This document shows positions 53,247 to 64,000 of a DNA stretch of 64,000 bases, in pieces. The position numbers and the translations under genes were made by a program. The notes below the pieces were generated by a model. That model was not told the DNA's origin. It made no database searches and saw only the letters and a list, made by a program, of their open reading frames with translations. The stretch is from Brachionus manjavacas (taxonomy: Eukaryota; Rotifera; Eurotatoria; Ploima; Brachionidae), in NCBI GenBank assembly GCA_019054805.1, contig JAHQIY010000013.1, positions 2,356,001-2,420,000 on the forward strand, in the 5' to 3' direction. The number at the start of each line of letters is the position of its first letter. Position 1 is the first letter of the stretch.

Positions 53247-53589
53247 AGATAAGAAGTCAGAATTCTATGAATGTTGTTGTCAGTATTTGAAAAAAAATTA
53301 CATTTGCAAACATGTTATAGGTATAAGCTATGAACTGTCTAAGTTTGATACCTTTCCAGCTTTTGACTTGAATATTGAGCAAAACGCGAAGAGAGGTAGA
53401 CGCAAAAAAACTTCTTCTGCACTACAGAGAAACTCAACTCGCTCTTTGAATCGGGATGCATTCAATATGCCAACACAATTAGACTCAAATAGTGAAACAA
53501 ATGATTCTCAGCCAGTCATTAATGAATTAACAAATCAATCAGCCCCAACAAAACGCCCAAGATGTCGCCCAAGAAAAAATAAAAGTTAA
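53247..53589 (+). pseudogene. SWIM-finger MULE transposase C-terminal fragment
   Basis: Reads EFYECCCQYLKKNYICKHVI (SWIM CxCx(n)CxH) then FDLNIEQNAKRGRRKKTSSA and a basic tail PTKRPRCRPRKNKS with a stop at 53589. It begins right after the LINE-A tail, so LINE insertion may have cut the MULE gene. It is a different sequence from 7677-8156. Confidence 0.65.
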
Positions 53590-56185
53590 TTTTCGTGTAT
53601 TTTTTGTGTATTTTTTTGTTTTTTTTCGAGTTTTTGTTTTCTTTTTTTGCTACTGACAAAAGTATTTTTAAATATTTGCCATTTATTATATTCGGTTTAA
53701 GATTCAAAATTTTTCTTTTTTTAAATTTTAATTCGAATGTTTTAGAGATTCAATTTTAAAATTAAAATGAAATAATATTTAAGTATATTTTTAAATTTTT
53801 TTAATATTCAAATATCATATTCGAAGCTGATTTCCGTTCGAAAAGCTACTTATTCAAATAGCGGTTCGAATATGCATATTCGATTTCATCACTAAAAATA
53901 ACATTCGGCTGAGAAGGTGATCTTTATTTTTCCAAACCAAAAAATACAATTATTAATTTAAAATTTAGAGAAGAAAATTTTAACATTCAAGTAAAAATAA
54001 AATTTTTGAGACTTGAGAAAAAGCTAAAAACAAATGGCCACAAAACCATCTGTATCGATTAAAATAAATTAATATAAAAATAATTTGTATCCATTGAACA
54101 AATATTTATTTCTATGCCCTACTTTTATTTAACTCAGCTCCAATGAATAAAAAAGCGCTATAAGTTGAGTAAATATTTTGATTATCTTGTAGAAATGGGG
54201 TCTAATTTGATCCATAGTTCAGTTTAAAGCAAATAGCTAGATAATTCTGGGACAAATTAATATGAGGCCTGGGAATTTTCTCACGTCTATCTTAAACAAA
54301 ATCGAATTTGTCTACTTATTGAAAGGTATTTTTAGCATGCTCCAACTGCTCCACTAGTGAGAGAAAACATTTCTGACTTTTTTTTGAAAAGGCAACACTT
54401 AAGAGAGAAAATTTAAGTCAAGAGCCTTGAAGCTTCCCAGGTTGGCAATAAATTTAATTTTGTTTGTAAAAGAAAGTTTATTCAAATAATAATATTTTTA
54501 AAGCATCTTAGGGAGATGATTTTTTTCAGATGTGTATGTGGCTTAGTCCAGGTTGTTAAGCGATCTGAGTTTAAAAAGCTAGCGTACTTAAGATTTATTA
54601 GTGTCAAATGAACAAATAGTAACTATGGAGCTTTGATTTTTTTATTTTTCTGGCTTTTGGAGACGCTTTTTAAGACGGAATTCAAGTCGGATAAAAATTC
54701 ACTTCCATTGTTTTTGTTTAGTCACTTTTTAAGAAGCTTTTAAAGATGGATTTTGAGGGACGCTTTTTTCTTAGCCATTGCTTTAATTGAATCGAAGATT
54801 TCATTTTAAATATTGATTTTTAAAATAAAAAGATAATTTTTTTAAAAAAATTTATTTGTAATTTTTAAATTTTTTTTCTAACAAATATTATTTAGAATTA
54901 AAATGAATTTTTTTTTAATATTACAGAACGGTGAAAAAAATGTAAAACTAATTATTAAATTATCTAGTCAATTTTTAAAATATCTCACTTATTTGTTGCA
55001 TGTAATTAAAACACAACTTTTTTACTTTGTTTTAATAAAATATAAAATGTTAAAAGTGATTATTCGTTTTGTCCAAACTTCAACAGCAATTAGCACATTT
55101 TTTTAAGTAAATTTTTCTTGGTGCATTTTTTGTTTTAATTGCTTTAGTCTATTAGGCCCATTTAATAATTTTTTTTTAATTTATTTTTGTAAATTTTTCA
55201 GGGGACATTTTTTTTTCAAGTCTTCGATCAAATGTTTTGCACGGACACTCAAAAAAGGCACTGTGAATTTTCATACAAGTCTTTCAACAATTAAAAAATA
55301 AATTTCTTTTTTCCTTAATTAAATTCGACGTAAATGTATTTTGAAAATTTAATAGCGTCTTTTTTTTGTCTCTATGAATTCTGTTCTAATTTAAAATCTT
55401 TTTTCTATTTAATCTTTTTTCTTTAATTAAATTTAATTAATTAATGACTGTATTAAATAAATTTGCAATTCTAATTCAAATCAACGGCTTTTATTTGCCT
55501 TAACTGCACAATTAGGTTATATATTTTTATGTGCTCCGTAATTTTGTTTGCCATATTAATCAATGTATCTGTAAACATGGTAATTCCATCTTAACGGAAG
55601 TTAATGAAAGTTACTCCTATCTAATTATTGTTTTTTTTTTTATTTAAAAATTTAATTTATTAATAAAGAAAAATCTGAAAGTTAACTTAAATTTTATCTT
55701 TTTATAAATCCCTCTAGAACCTTAAAATTGACTCGCATTTCATATCTTTATTTCTAATATGTAATCTTTCATGCATCTTTTAATTACAAATTATTTCAGA
55801 CATCTTTTCTTAACCCTTATTCCTTAACCTTTAGTTTTAAATTTCTTTATTTTCTAAAATTATCCATCAAAGATACATAAAAAGACTGAAAATATTTAAT
55901 GATTTTTTTTCCGCAGAAAGATAACTAGCATAACGAATCTAATATCGCTCCGCAAGTCTCCTGTTTTAGCTTATTATTATTATGATTAAAATTTATAATT
56001 TGTAATGAAGATATTCCCCGACATTTTATTTGTTTTAATTTATTTTAATTTTATTTGTTATGAAGTTGAAGAAAATTACTTCATTTGTTATTTTAATATT
56101 TTAACATAAAAATATCTTTAAATTTTTTAAATTACATAATATAGTATTCGAAATAAAGATTATTCAAAACAAACTTTACTTTTCT
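53590..56185. other. AT-rich intergenic desert
   Basis: No gene, RNA or defined repeat seen. A frame at 54903-55106 is low complexity. Confidence 0.4.
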
Positions 56186-56625
56186 TTTACCTATAATATC
56201 CGAGCGGCTTAGATTAAGTATCTCGTTAAACTAAAGGAAGACTAAATAAGTCATCCAGAGTTCTGAACAAGAACTCAAATCTTTTGTATATTTCAATAAA
56301 TATCAAAGGATAGAAGTAGTAGGCCTACTGCTTCGAAGAGCTGCCGAATAGGTGACTCTTTAATCGGAACCAACTGGAAAAGTTAGTTTCAAGTCGGTTG
56401 CTGACCGACAGACTATAAACAGAACCAACTGATTGGTACTGGGCTCTGGCTGAAAAAGTCATCCATACGGGGCTGAATAAGTCTCATAGGGATTTATTAA
56501 TTTATTTAGGGAAAAAGCGCCCGCATAATAACATTCAGATATTATTCACTTCTCCGTCTCATTGTCAGGAAAAAACCCATTCATCGGCATTGCATGATTG
56601 GTGACAGCAGTGGCATTACAAATCT
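56186..56625 (+). other. Higher-complexity island, possible LTR with PBS-like motif
   Basis: This 440-bp block is visibly less AT-rich than its surroundings (CCGAGCGGCTTAG, GGCCTACTGCTTCGAAGAGC, GGTACTGGGCTCTGG). It ends near GCATGATTGGTGACAGCAGTGG; TGGTGACAGCAGTGG resembles the primer-binding-site-like TGGTGGCAGTGAT of the LTR element at 18656. No second LTR or gag follows. A decayed LTR end is plausible. Confidence 0.35.
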
Positions 56626-59600
56626 ATAAGATGTATAGTTTCTTGTGCAGAATTTTTTCTATTACTTCAGTGCCATAGTTTATGACTAAATATTGTACTT
56701 ATTTAAGCTAAATTGAAAATTTTTTTCATCTTAAAAAATTCAAAGTATCTTGCAGTGGATTTTTATATTATTTTTTTTTATTTTTAATTTAAAATTGTAT
56801 TAGAGATCAGTATTATCAAGTTTAATTTAAATTCATGGGCTAATAGTAATTGTAGTTGTTGTTATTATTTGAAAAATTATCATTGTTATCATCTTATTGT
56901 TTTAGCTATCAATCAGGAATAAATTATCATTCCGACTTGTTGCATCTTTGTTGTAACTGACCCAAAAAAGAAGGTAAGAAAGGTGTCTAAAGCTAAAAAT
57001 GCTTTACAAAGACAAAATTTGAATTTATTTTAAGCAAACATAATGCTATCAATTTAATAAAAAAATTTTGGACAATAAAAAATTTGATTAAAATTTAAAC
57101 TAATAATTTTGTTTTTCATTATGGGTCGTAATTAACTTCTTTATAAAATTACTTAAATACGTATGTTTTGCATTGGAATTTAAAGCCAAAAAATTAACTA
57201 AACTCTACCACAAATGGTTTAGTTATTTGTGTTTGAATTAAAAAATAATTTCAAGTTAATATTGCAAGCATTTTCATATTTAAAATTAAACTTGATAGTG
57301 AGATAGAACAATTTTAGTTTTTATTTGAATAATTGAAGGTATTGTAAATTTTTAAAACAAAAAGAACAAAAATTCTTCTTTTTTTGATAAATCAATAAAT
57401 TTAAAAAATACTGCAGCATACTTGGTTGCATCTTTTTTACCTATAATAAAAACTTTATTTTTTTCTGGTTAACAAAATAAATAATCTATTAAAATCCAAT
57501 TGATATTTTATTTTTGTCTTTTATTTACATCAGAAAAAATATTTTAGGTAAATAAAAGTTTTTGCACTATGTTGCAGTATTTTTTTTAGTATGTTTTATT
57601 TTAGTAAATTTTGAATATTTAAATTTTTTTTATATTTCAAAGCTTTTTTTTTAAATCATGAAGAAGGATTGTAATTATTAAACATGAAATGAAATTTAAT
57701 TCCGCATTTAAAATTCACAATACCAAAATTAAAAAATCATTAAAAATTCTTTTTTCAAATTTTTAAATGAAGTTTGTTTAAATATTTTGGCAAAAGCTTA
57801 TATAATGAAAAAAAGAAAATTGAACGGATATATTTTTGGAACTAAAATTTTTTTGTTTTAACTAAATTAAATAAATGCTAATTTAGTTTTATGGATTATT
57901 AAAAAAAATCAAATAAAAGAACATTTTGTTGGTTTATGTGTACGTTTAATAAATCTTTGATAACATTAATGTATTGCACTTAAGTAATAAAAAATAGCGA
58001 AAAATTTTATCTCTTTCTTTTTCAATTTAATAATAAATTAGAATATGAAGGTAATTTTAGAGTTCATTATACTTTAAATCATGTCGGAAAAAAATGTTGT
58101 AAAAAATGCTGAATTTTAATTTTTCGTGTAAATTAGATTTAATGGTATTTTCCTATGACTTTTTACTTCGGTAAATGAGATATCACACTAGAATGAAAGT
58201 TCAGGATCAAAATCGTAAGGCATGAAAAATTAATTTTTTAAAAAGTTAAGATTTATGATGCAACGAACTCTAAGTCTAAATAGTTCCTTATTTTAAGCTT
58301 TTTTCAAGCATAAAACAATCTTTAAAAAATTAAATTTTTCTTTAAAATATTTAGAAAATGTTTTAGGGCAATTTTCAAAATTAACAACACTAATTCGCAC
58401 CTCCAAACTAAAATTAAACTTAAACTTAAATTATCTAGATAAGAATTTTATGTTTAAGAATCTTTTTTAGAAATTTATTTTAGCAAAAAGAAAACTTTTG
58501 GTAAATTTTTAATCACTTTTATTTAAATATTTCAATGATCAAGTAAGTAATTTTATTCATCATTTTACTCAGATATTTTTTGACCATTTTGTTATGTAGG
58601 AATCGGCGAAATTATTTTAAATTCTTAAATCAACTTTAATACTTTTGAAAGCTCTCTCTAAAGAAACCTTTGTCGAGTGCTACCCTAGCTTCGATTGTTT
58701 CTTTCGGACCAAACAATTACATTTCTTATTCTTCTTTTTCTTTAACAACCTAGTTGAACAAAAAAATTATCCAAGTCGTTAATTTGATTTTGGAATCTAA
58801 TTATGTTCTATTTAATTTGAAAAAATAAGGATTCCATTTAATTTTGTAAATAAACTCAATAAAATAATTTTTTTTTAATTTGACTAAGTCCATTTTTTGA
58901 TATTTTTGTTGAAATTATTAAAGTTTCTTTTTTTTGAATGCTGAACTAAAATAGTGTGAGTTGTTAATGAGAGACTAGTTAATGAAGACTTACAATGGAG
59001 TGTTCGATTAATCGATTTAAAAAAATTAAAAATAATAAATTACTAAAAAAAAACTGTAATAATTCTTTTATTTTTATTGTTTTTTAATTTTTTTGTTCTA
59101 GTCTTTCAGTTATTAGATGAAAAAAGCAAGGATAAATAAAAGATTATTTCATTTCATTTAAAAGTGAGTCAAAATAGAGTAATTGCTCTCTGATAACAGG
59201 TTGTATCATTTATTTTGTTAATAGTTAAATAAATTGGATCGATGTTCGAAAATTAACTCTCAAAATCATCAGTTGATGTAAAATCCACCTCTTAGTTTAT
59301 TAATAAATTACTCTAATATTTTAATTTTTTTTTCGTATAATGCATTTAGATTTGTGAATTTCATTTGTAATACTATTTGTTCTTATTTGATTGTAAATAA
59401 AAATTTTATGTTTCATGAAAATTTGTTCAATACTTTAAATATTAAGGCAGTTGAAAATGGCGCTGTTCTTGCATATTTATTTAGTCATATTGATCGTTTT
59501 ATAAGTATGTTTTGTCTTATATTGAGACTATTTAGAGTCTTTGATGTTAAATGAAAAAACTCTAAACAATATTGATTGACAATATTGGTTGTAAATGTTT

Positions 59601-62483
59601 TTTTTTATTCTTTTTTTAGACTCATTTTTATAATTTTGGTGTATGAGACTTAAATTTTAATAATAATAATAATAATAATTTTGAGTGAATTTAATACACA
59701 AAAATTAAATTTGTCCTTGATTCTGGGTGATGGAATCCCTGTTCTATGTATTTGACTCAGTTTAATTGGAAAAAAATTAAATAAATAAAAAACAATCTAA
59801 ATAAAAAATTATAGAAATCGAAAAAATTTTTAAAATTTTTTTCTAAATTTGAATATCAAAAAATCTATATAATTTTTATTTGTTTTTTAAAATTAACTCA
59901 AATAATTTCGGTTAACACTGTTGTTTATCATGTGTGATGATCAGGGTCAGTTTTAAGATTTAATCATTAATGATTTCTCTATAAAACAAGTCAATTTTAA
60001 ATTCTTTTCAAAATCTTAAGTCGAACGCCTCAATAATTTAAACCATTGTATTAAATGTGTTTTATTCATATTTTTAAAAATCAGTCTTATTTTTCAATCT
60101 CTTTTTTGGTAAATAATTTCAGCATACTTAAATAAACACAATTAAAATAATTTTAGAAAACAACAATTTAATCTAAACATACTTAACTCTTTCAACAAAC
60201 TTAAATATGTTCTACAAGCAAATCAACTTTTAAACACACCAATTATTTATTTTAAAATTATATAATATTTAATGACATCTTTATAGCTTTAATAAAGAAA
60301 ATAGTCTTTTAAGTTTAAATCTCAAATTCTTTATATTTGAGAGCACGGTGCTTGTACTCTGAAGAAAATATCTAAGGCAAAAATATACATATCATATAAA
60401 ATGTGCATATATTCTGAAAGCGGAAAAGATAATCTACATAACGGCGTGTCGAGTTTTTATAAATTTGGCTTTGTTCATGTTTTGCTACGAGAAAAACCAT
60501 CAAAAAGTATCATTTTTTAATAAAAACGAAATCAGTCCTCCAAAACACCATTTACCCCATTTTTTTATTTCAGATTCTGAAACCAGAGAAAATTTTGTAC
60601 AAAATTTGCTTTTCTTTCTTTTTTGTTTTTCGAATTTTTAACCAAAAATTCACCTATTTTTTGCTAAAATAGTATTTTACATTATATTTTCTAATTTAGA
60701 CAAATATTTAAAAGTTTTTTAATTTTCAAATATATTTTATTAATTTAGCTAAGTATTATAAATTTTTTTATTGTTCTTGATATTTTTTTTTGACTAAAAA
60801 AAATATATTTATTTATTATAGAACCATAGCTTACATTTTTTCTGTATGCTTCAACTACATACCAAAATCTTCGATATAATTTCAAATTGAAAATGGCTAG
60901 ATTTTAAGAAAATTTTTTTTTTTTTATTTTTAAAAATTTTTTAAAGAATTTTTCACATAATTTTTTTTCTTATTTTTTGCTTCAGGATTAAATCAATTAA
61001 TAAAAAAGTTTTGCTTAATTTTTATTAAAGTCTGTCATGCCAGACACTATTCAGCAAAAAAAATATTTTCAAGCTTTTTTTTTAATCTGACTTTTGAATA
61101 AGTTTTTAAAAAATTCTAAAAAATTTTTTGTCACTAAAACTTAAATCGAGCAAGACCCATTTATTTTGGTTAATGAATAATTTAGTAAAATTCAAAAATG
61201 TCATGCTACAAAATAAACATTTTCAAAATTGGATTAGTTTCATATTTAAAGTATTTACATATATTTTCGTTTTAAGAAAAGACTTAATGGTCTTATCAGC
61301 TAATAAGCTTTGAATATGACAACTAGGCGACTTAAAAATTGAATTTAGGTGAATTGGAGTTTTTAATTGAGATGCTCTTTGAATAATTTATTTTTCAAGT
61401 TAGATAGACATTTAGAAAAAATTAAAGAAAAATACTAACATTTATTTTAAATATAATTATCAAAAAAACGTTAATAAAGTTTTAGTAATGTTAATTAATT
61501 TCTTTTAAAAGACAAAAATATTTGTGATAAAAATTAACTTTTGGTTTCTCGCATTAGTCTTATCTCGGTATTTATTTTTAATAGAAATTTGAGATAAGAT
61601 TATTAATTAATGACCAAAATAATTGATTCTGTTAAATGATATTTTTAATTAAAACAAATCAAAATAGTTTTTTTCTTGTTTATTTAGCATTCCAAGTTAT
61701 TTATGTTTTTTTATTTGGATATGTGATTAGAAAGGATAATTTCCTTTTTAATTTTTACATAAGCATTTTTTTTACAACTCGACGTAAATTGCAAAAAAAA
61801 TCTCATTTTTAGAAATTCAAATTTTTTAAAGCTAAACAAAAACATTAAAATTTTTGTTGATTTATGTTTCGAGTCAAGTAGTTAGTTTCCAATTTTTTTA
61901 GAGCTGAAAGTATGGTTGAAATTCAGAGTGAGGACTCAAGCATTCAAAAATTAAAAAAAAAAAACAGATTCAATTGAGAAAAAGAAGAAGTAGTTGCCCA
62001 ACGATCCACAACTTAAGTAATATAAAACGTACTTAATCTTTGATCCTTAATTAAAAGAATTTAATTTAATAAGAATTCGAAAGCTCTGCAAAAAAATTGC
62101 ACAGTTGAATACTTTTAAATGGCGTAAAAATTGCAGAATTTTTTGTATGCTTATTTTACAGCATTGAGCAAATTTTCTAAAATATTAAGCCTTTTACAGA
62201 ATTACTTATACTCTGTTAGCTTAACTTTAGATTTAATTTGTATTTTGGTAAAACCAATATGGGTAAGGGAAAACTTTTGATCAAAACATTTTAAATGCGC
62301 AAATAAATTTCAATGCATACTTTACAAATTACAATCCTTTTTTTAAATATTAAATATTAAGCTTTTGAATGGTAAATTATAAAAAAAATTTAATTTCTGC
62401 ATTTTAAATGTTTTGATCAAATGGCAAAGTAAAATTTTTGAGCAAAGAGAGAAAATTGAGAATTGAACAGTTGTTCAATGAAC
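56626..62483. other. AT-rich intergenic desert
   Basis: No gene recognised. Contains repeat R1 (57237-57305), a short (TAA)n run near 59662, and frames at 59354-59554 and 61128-61313 without any family features. Confidence 0.4.
57237..57305 (+). repeat. Dispersed repeat R1, 3' part
   Basis: AAGTTAATATTGCAAGCATT and TTAAACTTGATAGTGA match 24187-24255 almost exactly. Confidence 0.6.
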
Positions 62484-63578
62484 TGTCAATCCGACTTTTG
62501 GCACCTTCCATTAGGGTCTGCATTGATGTTAGGCTGATTTCATGAATACATTTCCCATAGCATTCTGAGCCTCAATTGATGAATTTTTTTAAGAATTATG
62601 GAAGTTAAAGTATTTAAGAAGTAAAACGCTTCGAAATGCTGACAAATTCATTTAGCACAAAGCTCTCATCTTGACTTAGTTATAAGCTCGTGTGTTGGAC
62701 ACGAGCACATGGGTATAAAAAGGAATTACAAACTTCGGACATTACTATGATTCAAAAAAAGGCCTCTCCTTCACAAGATCCTTTAAATTACATACCAATT
62801 GGCATAAAGAATTGTTTAGGAAAGTAATTGGAACGTATAGTCTATTCAAGATTGAACAATTTTTTTGAACAAAATTCACTCCTTATCCAGGAGCAATCTG
62901 GATTTAGTTTTTAATCTTTTATTTTGTTAATTCAAAAAATTGTGGAATCGTTTTTTTTTAATAGAAAAAAAAGAGTTTGAGGCCTTTTTTTTGATATTTC
63001 CAAAGCTTTTGATGGTATTTGGAATGAAGATTTACTTTTTAAATTGATTAAAATAAATCCACCTTATTACTTGACTAACTGGATTAGATCCTTTTTAGAC
63101 TCTAGGACATTTGGGGTAAATGTGAATGACCACATGAGCGAATAATACCCATAAGCTGCAGGTGTATGGGTATACTTTAGTATGGTGTATAGGTATTAGG
63201 TGTACATCAAGGCTTAGTAATTAGTCCTCTTTTATTATCCTCTTTCTCAATGTGTAATGTGTACATTAGTACCTTTGGGCCCGTCTATCCGATCTTTACG
63301 TAAGACGTATTGGAGCAGCTATTTATGCTCCTTGGTAACTTAAACGCTCATGGTTAAGTTAATCAACTTTCCAGTGATATCGACAAAGATGTCGCTATAT
63401 CACACAATTGATGGAATGTTTTGGCTTCCCAGCCACCCTCGTAGACTGTCGCATCCAATATTGACCAAAAATCTTCAATAGGTATAAATAAGAATTCCAT
63501 TCTTAGAACTTCAGAACGTTTAATAACTTAATAAAGCTTTTAAGCAATATTTATTGTGTTAATTATAAACCGGTTACA
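62484..63578 (+). mobile_element. Solo LTR of the 18656-19049 family, split by an insertion
   Basis: Begins TGTCAATCCGAC and ends AACCGGTTACA, like the LTR at 18656-19049. Shared blocks are ACGCTTCGAAATGCTGACA, TCATCTTGACTTAGTTA, the hairpin GCTCGTGT-GTTGG-ACACGAGC (62686-62706) and GGTATAAATAAGAATTCC. A 761-bp insertion (62720-63480), flanked by GGTATAAA on both sides, divides it. Confidence 0.7.
62720..63480 (+). pseudogene. LINE-A RT fragment plus unknown sequence inserted in the LTR
   Basis: 62735-63237 decodes, with stops, to ITMIQKKASPSQDPLNYIPI, LERIVYSRLNNFFEQNSLLI, QEQSGF, a decayed motif A and LINPPYYLTNWIRSFLDSRT-like sequence. At 63160-63205 a ~40-bp insertion rich in GGTAT words splits the motif B region. 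From 63238 to 63480 the sequence is not LINE-A and not identified; it has short hairpins such as GGAGCAGC...GCTCC. GGTATAAA duplicates (62712-62719, 63481-63488) mark it as one insertion event. Confidence 0.6.
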
Positions 63579-64000
63579 GTCACTTTTTGTCTGAATGATA
63601 CTTATTGATGAAGACTCACACATACATCTTGCTAAACTATCTGATTAATTAAATTTCCACTTTGAACGATTTATGGCTCCTTTCTCAGACACAGCAACCC
63701 AAGCTAAAAGTTTTTTCTAAAACTTGACCTTTTAATTATGCTTAACACTCTAGCTGGCGTCTACTGCTTGTCATTGAACTAATATCTCTTTCAGATTTGA
63801 AATTGCATCTATAATGTAAAAGTATAGACAACACAAACTTCACCCGTAAAGCTTGTGTCACATATCAAACACATGTTCTTTGCCTTGATGTCTGCTAAAA
63901 ATTCAAATAAAAATAAATTTTTTTGACTGCTTTTTTTTCACTAAATTATTTAATAGTTTGTAAGGCGGGTTAATGAATGATAAAACAAGTATACTTTTGA
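63579..64000. other. Intergenic sequence to window end
   Basis: No gene or repeat recognised. Confidence 0.35.

Noticed and set aside
54903..55106. 67-codon plus frame in the desert
   Set aside because: Low-complexity Phe/Leu/Lys sequence expected by chance in AT-rich DNA.

Overview
The window is eukaryotic and almost certainly from an animal. It is very AT-rich (only exons and a few repeat cores are GC-rich), with compact genes, GT-AG introns mostly of 32-111 bp, and a dense load of retrotransposons and DNA transposons. A CARD caspase, a glutamate-cysteine ligase modifier subunit and EF-hand proteins point to a metazoan. The AT content, tiny introns and the Penelope-like/LINE/hAT/MULE mix would suit a small invertebrate such as a monogonont rotifer, but that placement is inference.

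Host genes, all on +: (1) an initiator-type caspase, 13222-19941, three exons with a 4.7 kb intron full of mobile-element debris; (2) an unnamed 344-aa protein with a degenerate EF-hand and a ubiquitin-like C-terminus, 31256-32337; (3) a 93-aa two-EF-hand protein, 34761-35042; (4) the glutamate-cysteine ligase modifier subunit (GCLM), 39721-40878, six exons, one apparent intron being only 32 nt. No shared pathway is evident; caspase and GCLM both belong to cell-death/redox biology but are 20 kb apart.

Layout: 1-13 kb is intergenic with a pogo element inside a hAT-type MITE, a SWIM-finger MULE remnant and a cluster of LINE copies (here called LINE-A). 13-20 kb is the caspase. 21.3-23.3 kb is a Gag-only LTR element. 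24.6-28.2 kb is a hAT transposon with 174-bp TIRs and an intact 8-bp target duplication, followed by a transposase-remnant foldback element and a FLYWCH MULE. 31-35 kb has two genes; 33.9-39.4 kb is bracketed by a 160-bp inverted repeat and holds three LINE fragments. 39.7-40.9 kb is GCLM. 42.0-47.0 kb is a nearly complete Penelope-like element (PLE) with terminal repeats, hammerhead-like motifs, a canonical -1 slippery heptamer between its ORFs, and a ~500-bp duplication of flanking DNA. 48.9-53.2 kb is a three-level nest: a minus LINE-A inside a TIR transposon inside a plus LINE-A. 53.6-62.5 kb is AT-rich and almost featureless; the end holds a solo LTR split by a LINE fragment.

The strongest leads are the PLE (frameshift site plus hammerhead-like motifs plus very long flank duplication) and the 32-nt GCLM intron. 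Recognition of families is by motif reading only; no database search was possible.
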